This document shows, piece by piece, positions 8,896-18,878 of a DNA stretch of 64,000 nucleotides. Made by a program: the position numbers and the translations under genes. Source of the DNA: Izhakiella australiensis (GTDB lineage: Bacteria; Pseudomonadota; Gammaproteobacteria; Enterobacterales; Enterobacteriaceae). The notes under the pieces were generated by a model, which was not told the DNA's origin, searched no databases, and saw only the letters and a program-made list of their open reading frames with translations. Every line of letters starts with the position of its first letter. Position 1 is the first letter of the stretch. The DNA is taken from positions 1 through 64,000 of the forward strand of contig NZ_MRUL01000019.1 of NCBI RefSeq assembly GCF_002006995.1. The letters run 5' to 3'.

Positions 8896-10476
8896 TCATT
8901 CCCACTCAATAGTGGCAGGCGGTTTACCGCTAATATCATAAACCACACGGGAAATACCGTTGACTTCATTGATAATGCGGTTAGATACGCGCCCAAGGAA
9001 CTCATAGGGCAGATGTGCCCAGTGGGCGGTCATAAAGTCAATGGTTTCCACCGCACGCAGCGACACCACCCAGTCGTATTTGCGGCCATCGCCCATCACG
9101 CCCACCGAGCGCACCGGCAGAAAGACGGTAAAGGCCTGGCTGACCTTGTTGTAGAGATCGGCTTTGCGCAGCTCTTCGATGAAAATAGCATCGGCGCGGC
9201 GCAGCAGGTCGCAGTACTCTTTTTTCACTTCGCCCAGCACGCGTACGCCGAGACCCGGACCGGGGAACGGATGACGGTAGAGCATGTCATAGGGCAAGCC
9301 CAGCTCAAGACCAATTTTGCGCACTTCATCTTTAAACAGCTCTTTCAACGGCTCAACCAGTCCAAGCTTCATCTCTTTGGGCAGACCGCCGACGTTATGG
9401 TGTGATTTAATCACGTGCGCTTTGCCCGTCGCCGAAGCGGCGGACTCGATAACGTCAGGATAAATAGTCCCCTGCGCCAGCCATTTCACATCCTTAAGCT
9501 TACCGGCTTCTTCATCGAATACTTCAACAAATACCCGACCAATGGTTTTCCGCTTAGCTTCGGGATCGTCAATACCCGCCAGCGCGCTCAGAAAGCGTGC
9601 TTCCGCCGGAACGTGGACGATGTTGAGGCCGAAGTGATCGCCAAACATTTCCAGTACCTGCTCAGCTTCGTTCAGGCGCAGCAGGCCATTATCGACAAAC
9701 ACGCAGGTCAGTCGCTCGCCGATGGCGCGATGCAGCAGCATCGCGGTGACGGAGGAGTCTACGCCGCCGGACAGGCCGAGGATCACCCGGTCGTCACCTA
9801 TCTGCTGGCGCAGGCGCTCGACGGCGTCTTCGATAATTTTAGCGGGCGTCCACAGCGCCTCGCACTGGCAGATATCGCGCACAAAGCGCTCAAGAATGCG
9901 CTGGCCCTGGCGAGTATGGGTAACTTCCGGATGAAACTGTACGCCGTAGAAGCGTTTTTCTTCGTTGGCCATAATGGCGAACGGACAGGTTTCCGTGCTG
10001 GCAACGGTGACGAAGTCGGCGGGGATCGCGGTAACTTTGTCGCCATGGCTCATCCAGACGTCCAGCAGCGGCTTGCCGGCATCGCTGATAGCATCTTCAA
10101 TATCGCGCACCAGCGCGCTTTCAGTCTGCACTTCCACCTGAGCATAGCCGAACTCACGCTCGGTTGAGCCCTCAACGTGGCCCCCCAGCTGCATGGCCAT
10201 CGTCTGCATACCATAGCAAACGCCCAGCAGCGGTACACCAGCACGGAAGACATATTCCGGCGCTCGCGGGCTGTTATGTTCGGTGGTACTTTCCGGGCCG
10301 CCGGAAAGGATAATGCCATTAGGATTGAACTGGCGGATCTGCTCTTCGGTGACGTCCCAGGCCCACAGCTCGCAGTATACGCCGAGCTCACGCACGCGAC
10401 GCGCCACCAGTTGGGAGTACTGAGAGCCGAAATCGAGGATGAGAATACGATGCTTATGAATATTTTCCATTGTCAT
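8896..10476 (-). CDS. guaA: GMP synthase (glutamine-hydrolysing)
   Basis: Converts XMP to GMP using glutamine and ATP, the last step of guanine nucleotide synthesis. The N-terminal class I amidotransferase domain (about residues 1-205) shows the nucleophile elbow GVCYGMQ and the partner residues in QFHPEVTH. The ATP pyrophosphatase domain follows, with P-loop LSGGVDSS near residue 235, and then the dimerisation domain ending in PPATIEWE. At 526 residues it is one longer than E. coli GuaA; a second ATG two codons in (MENIHKH) is an alternative start. Downstream partner of guaB in the guaBA operon, 72 bp after it. Confidence 0.98.
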   Translation of the reverse strand: MTMENIHKHRILILDFGSQYSQLVARRVRELGVYCELWAWDVTEEQIRQFNPNGIILSGGPESTTEHNSPRAPEYVFRAGVPLLGVCYGMQTMAMQLGGHVEGSTEREFGYAQVEVQTESALVRDIEDAISDAGKPLLDVWMSHGDKVTAIPADFVTVASTETCPFAIMANEEKRFYGVQFHPEVTHTRQGQRILERFVRDICQCEALWTPAKIIEDAVERLRQQIGDDRVILGLSGGVDSSVTAMLLHRAIGERLTCVFVDNGLLRLNEAEQVLEMFGDHFGLNIVHVPAEARFLSALAGIDDPEAKRKTIGRVFVEVFDEEAGKLKDVKWLAQGTIYPDVIESAASATGKAHVIKSHHNVGGLPKEMKLGLVEPLKELFKDEVRKIGLELGLPYDMLYRHPFPGPGLGVRVLGEVKKEYCDLLRRADAIFIEELRKADLYNKVSQAFTVFLPVRSVGVMGDGRKYDWVVSLRAVETIDFMTAHWAHLPYEFLGRVSNRIINEVNGISRVVYDISGKPPATIEWE

Positions 10477-10514
10477 TAAGGCAATTCCAGGGCATAGACA
10501 AAACTGCGCAAGAA

Positions 10515-10533
10515 CGCCCGGCTGAGCCGGGCG
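10515..10533 (-). promoter_or_regulatory. Hairpin between guaB and guaA
   Basis: CGCCCGGC-TGA-GCCGGGCG is a perfect 8-bp GC stem with a 3-nt loop, in the 72-bp gap between guaB and guaA. No T run follows on the minus strand, so it is more likely an mRNA stability or attenuation element than a full terminator. Confidence 0.55.
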
Positions 10534-10548
10534 TGATAATTAACGGGA

Positions 10549-12015
10549 TCAGGATCCCATGCGGTAGTTCGGCGACTCTTTGGTGATGGTCACGTCATGA
10601 ACGTGGCTTTCAGAGATGCCGGCGCCGCTGATGCGGACAAACTCCGCTTTGGTGCGCAGCTCGTCGATAGACCCGCAGCCGGTCAGCCCCATGCAGGAGC
10701 GCAGGCCGCCCATCTGCTGATGAACAATCTCCTTCAGGCGGCCTTTATAAGCAACCCGCCCTTCGATGCCTTCCGGCACCAGCTTGTCGGCGGCGTTATC
10801 GCTCTGAAAGTAGCGGTCGGAAGATCCTTTCGACATCGCCCCCAGCGATCCCATGCCGCGATAGGATTTAAACGAACGTCCTTGATAGAGTTCGATTTCG
10901 CCGGGAGACTCTTCGGTCCCCGCCAGCATTGAGCCGACCATCACCGCCGATGCGCCAGCCGCGATGGCTTTAGCGATATCACCGGAAAAGCGAATGCCGC
11001 CGTCGGCGATGACCGCAATGCCAGTGCCTTCCAGGGCAGCAACCGCGTCGGACACCGCGGTAATTTGCGGCACGCCCACGCCGGTAACGATACGGGTGGT
11101 ACAGATGGAGCCAGGACCGATGCCAACTTTAACCGCACTGACGCCTGCCTCGACCAGCGCCAGCGCACCGGCGCCGGTGGCGACGTTGCCACCAATAATT
11201 TCCAGCTCAGGATACTTAGCGCGGGTTTCACGAATGCGCTGCAGCACGCCCTCGGAGTGGCCGTGCGAAGAGTCAATCAGCAGAACATCGACCCCGGCGG
11301 CCACCAGCGCATCAACGCGCTCTTCATTGCCGGCGCCAGCGCCAACCGCAGCGCCGACGCGCAGGCGTCCCTGCGCATCCTTACAGGCGTTAGGCTTACG
11401 TTCTGCTTTCTGAAAATCTTTTACCGTGATCATGCCAAGCAGGTGGAAACTGTTATCAACCACCAGCGCTTTTTCAACGCGCTTTTCGTGCATTTTCTGC
11501 AATACGACTTCGCGCGACTCACCTTCTTTTACCGTCACCAACCGCTCTTTCGGCGTCATTACCGCAGAGACTGGCTTGCTCAGGTCGGTAACGAAGCGAA
11601 CGTCACGTCCGGTAATAATCCCGACCAGCTCGTTATCGGCGTTAACGACCGGATAGCCTGCGAAGCCGTTACGCTCGGTTAAGGCTTTTACATCGCTCAG
11701 AGGCGTTGTTGGCAGCACCGTTTGCGGTTCGGTGACGATACCGCTTTCATGCTTTTTCACCTTGCGGACTTCTTCCGCCTGGCGTTCAATCGACATATTT
11801 TTATGGATAAAGCCAAGGCCGCCTTCCTGCGCCAGCGCGATAGCCAGATTGGCTTCCGTCACGGTATCCATTGCAGCGGATAACATGGGAATATTAAGAC
11901 GGATGTTTTTCGTCAGCTGGGTGCTGAGATCGGCAGTGCTGGGCAAAACAGTGGAATGGGCGGGAAGGAGCAGGACGTCGTCAAATGTAAGTGCTTCTTT
12001 AGCGATTCGTAGCAT
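10549..12015 (-). CDS. guaB: IMP dehydrogenase
   Basis: Oxidises IMP to XMP with NAD, the committed step to GMP. The 488-residue protein (same as E. coli) has a TIM barrel interrupted at about residues 93-200 by a pair of CBS domains ([11 protein letters not shown]... and ...[12 protein letters not shown]). The active-site loop [18 protein letters not shown] carries the catalytic cysteine, and the flap [12 protein letters not shown] is present. First gene of guaBA. Its upstream region shows a TATAAT -10, a PurR-like box across the -35 region, and a distal CRP-like site. Confidence 0.98.
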   Translation of the reverse strand: MLRIAKEALTFDDVLLLPAHSTVLPSTADLSTQLTKNIRLNIPMLSAAMDTVTEANLAIALAQEGGLGFIHKNMSIERQAEEVRKVKKHESGIVTEPQTVLPTTPLSDVKALTERNGFAGYPVVNADNELVGIITGRDVRFVTDLSKPVSAVMTPKERLVTVKEGESREVVLQKMHEKRVEKALVVDNSFHLLGMITVKDFQKAERKPNACKDAQGRLRVGAAVGAGAGNEERVDALVAAGVDVLLIDSSHGHSEGVLQRIRETRAKYPELEIIGGNVATGAGALALVEAGVSAVKVGIGPGSICTTRIVTGVGVPQITAVSDAVAALEGTGIAVIADGGIRFSGDIAKAIAAGASAVMVGSMLAGTEESPGEIELYQGRSFKSYRGMGSLGAMSKGSSDRYFQSDNAADKLVPEGIEGRVAYKGRLKEIVHQQMGGLRSCMGLTGCGSIDELRTKAEFVRISGAGISESHVHDVTITKESPNYRMGS

Positions 12016-12067
12016 GGCAATATCTCAACCTGGGGGTAAATGAGAACAGATAAAATATTGCCGCTGA

Positions 12068-12073
12068 ATTATA
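12068..12073 (-). promoter_or_regulatory. -10 element of the guaBA promoter
   Basis: TATAAT on the minus strand, about 53 bp ahead of the guaB ATG. The -35 region (near 12091-12096) is poor, which suits an activator- and repressor-controlled promoter. Confidence 0.6.
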
Positions 12074-12077
12074 CAGG

Positions 12078-12093
12078 CCGTAACCGATTGCCT
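12078..12093 (-). promoter_or_regulatory. PurR-like operator of guaBA
   Basis: AGGCAATCGGTTACGG on the minus strand agrees with the PurR box ACGCAAACGTTTTCNT at 11 of 16 positions and retains the central CG. It lies just upstream of the -10 and covers the -35 region, where PurR represses guaBA in E. coli. The match is weaker than the purL and glyA boxes. Confidence 0.5.
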
Positions 12094-12169
12094 CCAGCTT
12101 TTTTTATAAAAAGTCTTGATCCCCGCCAGCAGCCATGTAGTATCGATTAATTAACCCTCTGATTAACTA

Positions 12170-12185
12170 TTTGATCTCTATCACA
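12170..12185. promoter_or_regulatory. CRP-like site upstream of guaB
   Basis: TTTGA-TCTCTA-TCACA has one perfect and one 4/5 CRP half-site. Its centre lies about 116 bp upstream of the inferred guaB start point; the E. coli guaB promoter is known to have a CRP site near -117. It overlaps the xseA start codon, so it may affect that gene too. Confidence 0.55.
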
Positions 12186-13555
12186 TGTCGCAACCTCCAT
12201 CAGGCACCATTTTTACCGTTAGTCGGCTGAATACCACCGTCCGCCAGCTGCTGGAACAAGAAATGGGTCAGGTGTGGCTAAGCGCCGAGATCTCAAACTT
12301 TTCCCAGCCCTCCTCCGGGCACTGGTACTTTACGCTGAAAGATGATGGCGCCCAGGTTCGCTGCGCGATGTTTCGTAACAGTAACCGCCGCGTGACCTTC
12401 CGGCCCCAGCACGGTCAGCAGGTATTGGTGCGTGCCACCATCACGCTGTATGAACCTCGCGGCGACTATCAGTTGATCATCGAAAACATGCAGCCTGCCG
12501 GCGAGGGCTTACTGCAGCAGCAGTTTGAGCAGCTCAAGCAGCGGCTCGGCGCGGAGGGGCTTTTTGAGGCCGCACATAAGAAGCCGTTGCCGGAACCTGC
12601 TCGCCGTGTGGGAGTCATCACCTCGTCGACAGGCGCCGCGCTGCACGATATTTTACGCATTCTCCACCGCCGGGATCCTTCTCTGCCCGTGGTCATTTAC
12701 CCCACTCCCGTTCAGGGCGCTGAGGCGCCGGCCGCCATTGTTCGCGCCATTGAACTGGCTAATCTTCGTGGCGAGTGCGATGTGCTGATCGTGGGTCGCG
12801 GCGGCGGTTCGCTGGAAGACCTGTGGAGCTTTAACGACGAGCGGGTAGCAAGGGCCATTTTCGCCAGCCAGCTGCCCGTGGTCAGCGCGGTGGGCCACGA
12901 AACCGATATTACCATTGCTGATTTTGTCGCCGACCTGCGCGCACCAACCCCTTCAGCCGCCGCTGAGCTGGTGAGCCGTAATCAGATTGAACTGCTGCGT
13001 CAGCTGCAGTCGCAGCAGCAACGGTTAGAGATGGCGATGGATTATTATCTGGCACGCCAGAATCAGCGCTATGCCCGGCTGACGCACCGTTTACAGCAGC
13101 AGCACCCTCAGCTGCGGCTGGCGCGCCAGCAAAGCGCCCTGCTACAGCTGCAGCGTCGCCTGGCCGACGCCGTGCAACGCCGCCTGAAACGCGCCGGTCA
13201 ACAGCATGAGCGCACCCTGCAGCGGCTTAACTATCAGCAGCCGCTGACACGTATTTCCCAGCTGCAACAGCGCCTGCAACAGCAGCGCTATCAGCTTAGT
13301 CAGGCCATCGGACAGCAGCTGAATAGCCGACGTCAGCGTTTCGCAAGCCTTGCAGGTCAGCTGGAGGGCGTCAGCCCGCTGGCAACCCTGGCGCGCGGCT
13401 TCAGCGTCACCACCACGGCAGACAATAAAGTGGTGAAGAAAGTGCGACAGTTAAAAACGGGCGAAACGCTGAAAACCCGCCTCGATGACGGCTGGGTTGA
13501 AAGCCAGATCACCGGGCTACATCGCGCCGGCAGCAGAAAAAAATCAGCGGGCTGA
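12185..13555 (+). CDS. xseA: Exodeoxyribonuclease VII large subunit
   Basis: Large subunit of ExoVII, which degrades single-stranded DNA from either end together with several XseB copies. At 456 residues it equals E. coli XseA. The order is an N-terminal OB-fold (about 1-100), the catalytic domain with [16 protein letters not shown] near residue 200 and [26 protein letters not shown] near 240, then a long Gln/Leu/Arg-rich coiled coil (about 270-390) that binds XseB. Divergent from guaB with 169 bp between them, as in E. coli. Confidence 0.97.
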   Translation: MSQPPSGTIFTVSRLNTTVRQLLEQEMGQVWLSAEISNFSQPSSGHWYFTLKDDGAQVRCAMFRNSNRRVTFRPQHGQQVLVRATITLYEPRGDYQLIIENMQPAGEGLLQQQFEQLKQRLGAEGLFEAAHKKPLPEPARRVGVITSSTGAALHDILRILHRRDPSLPVVIYPTPVQGAEAPAAIVRAIELANLRGECDVLIVGRGGGSLEDLWSFNDERVARAIFASQLPVVSAVGHETDITIADFVADLRAPTPSAAAELVSRNQIELLRQLQSQQQRLEMAMDYYLARQNQRYARLTHRLQQQHPQLRLARQQSALLQLQRRLADAVQRRLKRAGQQHERTLQRLNYQQPLTRISQLQQRLQQQRYQLSQAIGQQLNSRRQRFASLAGQLEGVSPLATLARGFSVTTTADNKVVKKVRQLKTGETLKTRLDDGWVESQITGLHRAGSRKKSAG

Positions 13556-13573
13556 ACGCGCAGCTATACTTAA

Positions 13574-13605
13574 AGCACACTAATGTTTATTCAAGGAAGT
13601 GTGCT
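13574..13605 (+). promoter_or_regulatory. Inverted repeat framing the protease ribosome site
   Basis: AGCACACT at 13574-13581 and AGTGTGCT at 13598-13605 are exact complements. The right arm abuts the protease ATG, and the ribosome site AAGGAAG overlaps its edge. A TATACT -10-like word lies just upstream (13565-13570). The repeat could be an mRNA hairpin limiting translation or a repressor operator. Confidence 0.4.
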
Positions 13606-14619
13606 ATGATCCGCACGGTCGTTCCCCCCTATATTCTCAATAAAATCATCAGCAACGGCGCCAGCCATCAACAGAACTGCGCCCGTCAGACGCTGACTCA
13701 TATACAAAGCCTGATGGCGGCCCCGCAAAGCAAACCTCGCGCCAGCCAGAGCGCTAAAGCCGGCAGCGCAGTGCGTGAAATTTATGACGCTTATCACAGC
13801 CAGAATTTACCCGGTGAGTTGGTGCGTAGCGATACGCAACAAGGCAGCGATGATGTCGCAGTCAAAGAGGCCTGGGAATACCTGGGCGTTACTTATGATT
13901 TCTACTGGCAGGCCTATCAGCGAAACTCGCTGGACAACCGGGGGCTATCGCTGCTGGGCAGCGTGCACTACGGCCAGGACTATCAGAATGCCTTCTGGAA
14001 CGGCCAGCAGATGGTGTTTGGCGATGGCGATGGCGAAATCTTTAATCGCTTTACCATCGCCATTGACGTAGTAGCGCACGAACTGACCCACGGCGTAACC
14101 GAGTCGGAAGCCGGACTTACCTATAGCGGTCAGTCCGGCGCGCTGAATGAATCGGTTTCCGACGTTTTTGGTTCTCTGGTAAAGCAGTTTCATCTGCAGC
14201 AAACTGCCGACCAGGCGGACTGGCTAATCGGCGAGCACCTGCTGGCGAAGGGCATTAAAGGTAAAGGGTTGCGGTCAATGTCTCATCCCGGCAGCGCATA
14301 TGACGATCCGCTCCTCGGCAAAGATCCTCAGCCGGACGCTATGACCGGCTATATTGAGACCCGCGATGACAATGGCGGTGTACACCTTAATTCCGGCATT
14401 GCTAACCGGGCATTTTACCTCGCCGCCAGCGCTATCGGTGGATTTGCCTGGGAAAAAGCGGGCTATGCCTGGTATGACACGATTTGCGACAGCGCGCTGC
14501 CCCAGGACGCCGACTTTAAAACCTTCGCCCGGCTCACGGTTAATCACGCTAAAAAACGCTTTGATGATAAAACGGCCAGCGCCATTGAAGCGGCGTGGCA
14601 AGAGGTAGGAGTGCTGTAA
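13606..14619 (+). CDS. Protealysin-like M4 (thermolysin family) metalloprotease
   Basis: Zinc endopeptidase of family M4. The zinc site is HELTH at residues 158-162 (ligands H158 and H162, catalytic E159), the third ligand is E182 in ALNESVSD, and the transition-state histidine is H260 in GGVHLNSGIANRAFY. The 337-residue protein has no signal peptide. It instead has the short propeptide of the protealysin branch, with the VVPPYILNK motif at residues 5-13. The nearest described relatives are Serratia protealysin and Erwinia-group Prt1/PrtS, made as precursors that self-activate. The next gene starts on its stop codon and encodes the matching inhibitor. E. coli lacks this pair between xseA and yfgJ, so it is an accessory insertion or a lineage trait. 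Confidence 0.92.
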   Translation: MIRTVVPPYILNKIISNGASHQQNCARQTLTHIQSLMAAPQSKPRASQSAKAGSAVREIYDAYHSQNLPGELVRSDTQQGSDDVAVKEAWEYLGVTYDFYWQAYQRNSLDNRGLSLLGSVHYGQDYQNAFWNGQQMVFGDGDGEIFNRFTIAIDVVAHELTHGVTESEAGLTYSGQSGALNESVSDVFGSLVKQFHLQQTADQADWLIGEHLLAKGIKGKGLRSMSHPGSAYDDPLLGKDPQPDAMTGYIETRDDNGGVHLNSGIANRAFYLAASAIGGFAWEKAGYAWYDTICDSALPQDADFKTFARLTVNHAKKRFDDKTASAIEAAWQEVGVL

Positions 14620-14954
14620 TGAACGGTATGCCAGAGCTGAGCGATGACGCGGTAATCGAGCTGGCACGCGAAGGCGGCGTGGCTTTTATTCCCAAATTTG
14701 CCGAACCAAGACGCATAACCCTGGCGCAGCTTTCTGCCGATAAGCGCGCTGCGGTGTGTCAAACGCTGCAGGCGGCGCTGGCGCTAGCTAAACCCGCCTC
14801 AGAAGCCAGTGATATGGGCAGCGGCGATCGGCGCTACTTTCGCATTGAAATCAGCTGGACTACGCGCCCGCAGGGTACAAGCGTTGTCGTGCTGATCGCG
14901 GAGCAGGACGCCCCGGCAACGCTGCAATCGCTGTGGCGCGACGCGGTGCAGTAA
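14619..14954 (+). CDS. Emfourin-like inhibitor of protealysin
   Basis: Small acidic cytoplasmic protein of 111 residues with the sequence character of emfourin (M4in), the proteinaceous inhibitor encoded beside protealysin in Serratia. Recognisable are the N-terminal strand GGVAFIPKFAEPRRITLAQLS and the C-terminal portion RYFRIEISWTTRP. The ATG overlaps the protease stop (TAATG), so the two are translationally coupled, as in the Serratia operon. A start 8 codons earlier would lie inside the protease and is less likely. No signal peptide. The likely job is to keep the protease silent inside the cell. Assigned by context and partial resemblance; inhibition is inferred. Confidence 0.75.
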   Translation: MNGMPELSDDAVIELAREGGVAFIPKFAEPRRITLAQLSADKRAAVCQTLQAALALAKPASEASDMGSGDRRYFRIEISWTTRPQGTSVVVLIAEQDAPATLQSLWRDAVQ

Positions 14955-15032
14955 GTGCTGACTGGCATGCCGTCCAGATTAAACCCAGCGCGCGATAAGC
15001 GATAGCTTGCTGCCAGCCCTAACCAGGCAGAC

Positions 15033-15236
15033 TCAGGAAACGATTGCCCGCGATCGGGAAACCATGCCGTGAGTTTTACAAAAGTAATCAACCGCACCGC
15101 AGGCTTTGAGCACCTTGAGCGCTTCGCCACATTCCGGGCATAAAGGCTGGCTGCCGAAATGACGGCCGCAGGCCGGGCAGTCAAAGCCGCTGGCCGATTC
15201 GTCCAGCAGCTGCTTATCATGAGGGCATAAAGGCAT
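15033..15236 (-). CDS. yfgJ: Zinc-ribbon protein YfgJ
   Basis: A 67-residue protein made of two zinc ribbons. Cysteine pairs CPHD, CPAC, CPEC and a later C-x6-C with H (ACGAVDYFCKTHG) are visible. The segment LKVLKACGAVDYFC is nearly identical to E. coli YfgJ, which lies at the same position next to der and xseA. GGAG ribosome site 8 bp before the ATG. Function is unknown in any species as far as I know. It lies just past the der terminator on the same strand. Confidence 0.85.
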   Translation of the reverse strand: MPLCPHDKQLLDESASGFDCPACGRHFGSQPLCPECGEALKVLKACGAVDYFCKTHGMVSRSRAIVS

Positions 15237-15277
15237 CAGGATATCTCCAACGTGGATATGAATTACCCTGATTGTAG

Positions 15278-15307
15278 AAAAAAAACAGGGCCGGTAACCC
15301 GGCCCTG
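15278..15307 (-). terminator. Rho-independent terminator of der
   Basis: CAGGGCCGG and CCGGCCCTG form a perfect 9-bp stem with a 4-nt loop. On the minus strand a run of eight T follows. It lies 11 bp after the der stop codon and separates der from yfgJ. Confidence 0.9.
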
Positions 15308-15317
15308 GTCAAAGTAA

Positions 15318-16811
15318 TTAGCGCTTATTCTTCTTCAGATGCGACATCAGGCGCTTGCGCTTGCGCTGCTGGGTCGGCGTCAGAAGATTGCGCTTGCCGG
15401 CGTAGGGATTCTCCCCTTCCTTAAACTGAATTCGGATAGGCGTTCCCATAACGTTTAGCGACTTGCGGAAATAGTTCATCAGGTAGCGTTTATAGGAATC
15501 CGGCAGATCTTTCACCTGAGTGCCGTGAATAACCACGATCGGCGGGTTGTAACCACCGGCGTGGGCGTACTTTAATTTCACCCGGCGACCGCGTACCAGC
15601 GGCGGCTGATGGCCGTCCGTCGCCATATGCATAATGCGCGTCAGCAGTGAAGTACTTACGCGACGGGTTGAACAATCGTAAGCTTCGGTGACCGATTCAA
15701 ACAGGTTGCCCACCCCGCTGCCGTGCAGCGCTGAGATAAAATGCACGCGAGCGAAGTCGATAAAACCAAGGCGATAATCCAGGGTCTCTTTCACTTCATC
15801 CTTCACTTCCTGCGACAGTCCGTCCCACTTGTTGACCACGATCACCAGCGAGCGCCCGGCATTGAGGATAAAGCCAAGCAGTGACAAATCCTGATCGGAG
15901 ATACCGGCGCGCGCGTCAATAACCAGCATTACCACGTTGGCATCTTCGATGGCCTGCAAGGTTTTAATTACCGAGAACTTTTCCACCGTTTCGGTCACTT
16001 TGCCGCGCTTGCGCACGCCTGCGGTATCGATCAGGATATATTCGCGCTCGTCGCGCTCCATCGGAATATAAATGCTGTCGCGCGTGGTACCGGGCATATC
16101 AAATACCACCACGCGGTCTTCGCCGAGGATACGGTTAGTGAGCGTTGATTTACCCACGTTAGGACGCCCGACGATTGCCAGCTTAATCGGCAGATCCTGC
16201 GGATTAAAAGTGTCTTCCTCCTCCTCGGCTGCATCCGCGTTCTCCAACGCTTCCTGCTCCGCCCAGTAGGCCTCATTCTCTTGCTCTTCGGTCAGCGGCT
16301 GCGCCTCGACCTCTTCGCCACTCATCCAGGGCAGCAGCACCGTCTCCAGCAGGCTGGTGACCCCGCGACCGTGGGAGGCCGCAATAGGATAAATCTCGCC
16401 CAGACCCAGCGCATAAAATTCGACAACCGCCGAATCGGTGTCCACGCCGTCCGTTTTATTCGCTACCAGGAAAGTCGGCTTGTCGCGCATACGCAGATGT
16501 TTAGCGATACCTTCATCCGCCGGCATTAATCCCGCGCGGGCATCAACCATAAAGAGCACCACGTCGGCTTCTTCAATCGCCAGCAGCGACTGCGCCGCCA
16601 TACGGGTTTCCACGCCCTCTTCACTGCCATCAATACCGCCGGTATCAATGCAAATAAACTCACGCCCTTCCACTTCCGCGCGGCCATATTTACGGTCGCG
16701 CGTCAGACCAGGAAAATCTGCAACCAGCGCATCACGCGTTCGCGTCAGGCGGTTAAACAGGGTGGATTTGCCGACGTTGGGACGCCCAACCAGCGCAACC
16801 ACAGGTATCAT
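15318..16811 (-). CDS. der: GTPase Der (EngA)
   Basis: Essential double-GTPase for late 50S ribosome assembly. Two complete G domains are visible: GRPNVGKST and DFPGLTRD with NKTD in the first, GRPNVGKST and DMPGTTRD with NKWD in the second, joined by an acidic linker ([13 protein letters not shown]). A C-terminal KH-like domain and a basic tail ([17 protein letters not shown]) follow. The chosen ATG gives 497 residues starting [12 protein letters not shown], matching the family, with an AGG ribosome site upstream. An ATG 11 codons earlier would add residues absent in homologues. It follows bamB on the same strand, separated by a hairpin. Confidence 0.97.
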   Translation of the reverse strand: MIPVVALVGRPNVGKSTLFNRLTRTRDALVADFPGLTRDRKYGRAEVEGREFICIDTGGIDGSEEGVETRMAAQSLLAIEEADVVLFMVDARAGLMPADEGIAKHLRMRDKPTFLVANKTDGVDTDSAVVEFYALGLGEIYPIAASHGRGVTSLLETVLLPWMSGEEVEAQPLTEEQENEAYWAEQEALENADAAEEEEDTFNPQDLPIKLAIVGRPNVGKSTLTNRILGEDRVVVFDMPGTTRDSIYIPMERDEREYILIDTAGVRKRGKVTETVEKFSVIKTLQAIEDANVVMLVIDARAGISDQDLSLLGFILNAGRSLVIVVNKWDGLSQEVKDEVKETLDYRLGFIDFARVHFISALHGSGVGNLFESVTEAYDCSTRRVSTSLLTRIMHMATDGHQPPLVRGRRVKLKYAHAGGYNPPIVVIHGTQVKDLPDSYKRYLMNYFRKSLNVMGTPIRIQFKEGENPYAGKRNLLTPTQQRKRKRLMSHLKKNKR

Positions 16812-16931
16812 AACTAAAACCTCATATAAAAATTGCCTGGCCATCCCACAAAGTCGTTCTCAGCGGACGTCTCATAGTTGACGGGGCGAACCAGCGAATG
16901 GCGACAAGAATACCACGCTGTAAGTAAAACG

Positions 16932-16962
16932 AAACGGCCCCTGATAAACTCAGGAGCCGTTT
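16932..16962 (-). terminator. Hairpin after bamB
   Basis: Arms AAACGGCCCCTGA and TCAGGAGCCGTTT pair over 13 positions with one mismatch and a 5-nt loop, followed on the minus strand by CGTTTTACTT. It lies about 20 bp after the bamB stop; the T run is short, so termination may be partial and allow read-through into der. Confidence 0.65.
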
Positions 16963-16984
16963 AAGGATAACAGCCGCTCAGGGT

Positions 16985-18166
16985 TTAACGTTTAAAGACG
17001 TAAACCTTGCCATCTTTTGACTGAATAACCAGCTTATCACCAGCCACCACCGGCTCGGTCTGGAAACCTGAGCTGTCGACGTTCTGCTGCGCGACGAAGC
17101 GACCGTCTTCGGTGTTCATCCAGTGCAGATAGCCTTCTGCATCGCCGACCACCAGATAACCGTCAAACAACACGGGTGAAGTCAGGTTGCGGTGCAGCAA
17201 CTCACTCTGGCGCCACAGGGACACGCCACCGTCAGTGCTGAGCGCGTCAACGCGATCGTTTTGGTCAACCAGGTAAATACGATTGCCTTCAACGATAATA
17301 TCGTGGATGCCGCCGATTTCACGTTTCCACATAATCTGACCTGAGCGCAGATCCAGCGCCGTCAGGTTGCCGTTGTAGGCCAGCGCATAAACCACGCCGT
17401 TAACGATCACGGGCGTCATATCGATGTCAGCAAGACGGTCAATTTCAGTGGCGCCGCTCGGCTGCGAAATACGTTGCTGCCAGATAATCTGGCCCTGGTT
17501 GAGCATCACCGCGCTGACGCGTCCGTTATCGCCGCCGACGATAGCCGCGCCAAACGCCGTTGCCGGAGCAGACTCACCGCGCAGAGAAAGCGGCGGCTCA
17601 TCCAGGTTTACCGTCCATTTGATGGTGCCATTGCTGGTATCCAGTCCCTGCAGCAGGCCGTTACTGGTATGAATCAGCACAAGGCCATCGCTGACAACCG
17701 GGCGGGAAAGCACTTCGCCCCCGGCCTGGGTTTTCCAGGCTACGCTGCCATCACTGGAGTTAAGGGCGTAAACCACCCCGCGCTCGCTGCCGATATACAG
17801 AAACGATCCGGCAGCCGTAACGCCACCAGACAGCATGGCCGAATGGTTTTTCGAGAAGAAACCGGTTTTCTCGGAAAGATCAACTCGCCACTGCTCTTTG
17901 CCATCAGCGGCGCTTAATGCTTTAACCACACCGAAACGATCGGCGGCATAGATAAAATTATCCTGCCATGCCGGATGCAGATTAGAGTAGAAATCACCAA
18001 TGCCGTCACCGACGGATTCACTCCACAGCTTTTCCGGGGTGAACTGATTTTCTACCTTTGGCAGCGGCGACATTTTCACCACGTCCTCTTCACCGCTGAA
18101 CCATGAACATCCGCTGAGTAAGGTAACTGAAATCAGTCCCGGCAGAAGTATCTTACGCAATTCCAT
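16985..18166 (-). CDS. bamB: Outer-membrane assembly lipoprotein BamB
   Basis: Lipoprotein of the BAM complex that inserts beta-barrels into the outer membrane. A signal peptide ends in the lipobox LLSGC (lipidated Cys20). The rest is an eight-bladed beta-propeller of PQQ-like repeats, seen as recurring A-x-D-G-x-x-x-W and L-x-x-x-G-x-x-x-W motifs such as ALNSSDGSVAWKT and ALDLRSGQIMWKR. 393 residues against 392 in E. coli. It sits 53 bp after yfgM in the hisS-yfgM-bamB-der run, the standard order. Confidence 0.97.
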   Translation of the reverse strand: MELRKILLPGLISVTLLSGCSWFSGEEDVVKMSPLPKVENQFTPEKLWSESVGDGIGDFYSNLHPAWQDNFIYAADRFGVVKALSAADGKEQWRVDLSEKTGFFSKNHSAMLSGGVTAAGSFLYIGSERGVVYALNSSDGSVAWKTQAGGEVLSRPVVSDGLVLIHTSNGLLQGLDTSNGTIKWTVNLDEPPLSLRGESAPATAFGAAIVGGDNGRVSAVMLNQGQIIWQQRISQPSGATEIDRLADIDMTPVIVNGVVYALAYNGNLTALDLRSGQIMWKREIGGIHDIIVEGNRIYLVDQNDRVDALSTDGGVSLWRQSELLHRNLTSPVLFDGYLVVGDAEGYLHWMNTEDGRFVAQQNVDSSGFQTEPVVAGDKLVIQSKDGKVYVFKR

Positions 18167-18218
18167 GAAGTCCCTCGTGTGCCCGTTAAGGCCAATTTTA
18201 TACCAATCCCGCCAGGCC

Positions 18219-18839
18219 TTAACTCGGCAGATTATTCATTTTCATTTGCAGCATTTCTTTCAGCGCCGAGGCGCCGTTGGCTTCAGTACCTTTCAGCCAG
18301 GCTTCGCGCGCGCCCTTAACGTCGCCTTTTTCCAGCAAGACTTCGCCACGAACGTCAGCAACAATTGCAGCCCAGGCGTCGCCTTTAATCTGTTCAAGGG
18401 TTTTCAGGGCTTCGTCAGGCTGTTTCTGCTGCAGCTGAATGCGCGCCAGGCGTAGATTAAGCACTGACTGCAGTTCCGCATCGCTGGTGTCTTTAAGACC
18501 GGTTTTTAACTGCGCGGCGGCTTTATCCAGCTGGTTAAGATCGACATAGCGCTTGGCCAGCTCCAGCGAAGCCAGCGCACCATACGTATTGCTGTTATCG
18601 CCGGCGAACTTCGCAGCGGCTTCCAGCGTTTGCGGTTTGCTGTTGTCCATCGCCGAAATCACCTGCTGCCAGGCGGCTGACGTTTCGCGGGAGGTACTGC
18701 TTTCGTGGCTGTTCCAGTAGTGCCATCCAGCCAGTGCGCCAACCCCAAGAATGACGCCCACCACCAGCGCCTTTCCATTCTGGGAAAAGAACCGACGCAG
18801 CGCATCAGCCTGTTCGTTCTCGTTGCTATAAATTTCCAC
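18219..18839 (-). CDS. yfgM: YfgM, membrane-anchored periplasmic TPR protein
   Basis: Inner-membrane ancillary protein associated with the SecYEG translocon and PpiD in E. coli; it also influences RcsB stress signalling there. The 206 residues show a cytoplasmic N-terminus (MEIYSNENEQADALRRFFSQ), one membrane span at about 24-42 (ALVVGVILGVGALAGWHYW) and a periplasmic tetratricopeptide-repeat domain. GTG start codon with a strong GGAGAGG ribosome site. Same length and position as E. coli YfgM, 39 bp after hisS. Confidence 0.94.
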   Translation of the reverse strand: MEIYSNENEQADALRRFFSQNGKALVVGVILGVGALAGWHYWNSHESSTSRETSAAWQQVISAMDNSKPQTLEAAAKFAGDNSNTYGALASLELAKRYVDLNQLDKAAAQLKTGLKDTSDAELQSVLNLRLARIQLQQKQPDEALKTLEQIKGDAWAAIVADVRGEVLLEKGDVKGAREAWLKGTEANGASALKEMLQMKMNNLPS

Positions 18840-18878
18840 GCAACCCTCTCCTTTCGCTTTCGCTCAGCCAGTGCGGCA

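Noticed and set aside
8849..8930. Duplicated guaA 3' end as an attachment site for the lsr block
   Set aside because: No second copy of the guaA end was found between the window start and guaA; a copy beyond the window cannot be excluded.
9415..10167. 250-codon open frame on the plus strand opposite guaA
   Set aside because: It is the antisense shadow of a well-conserved GC-rich gene, has no ribosome site and no recognisable domain.
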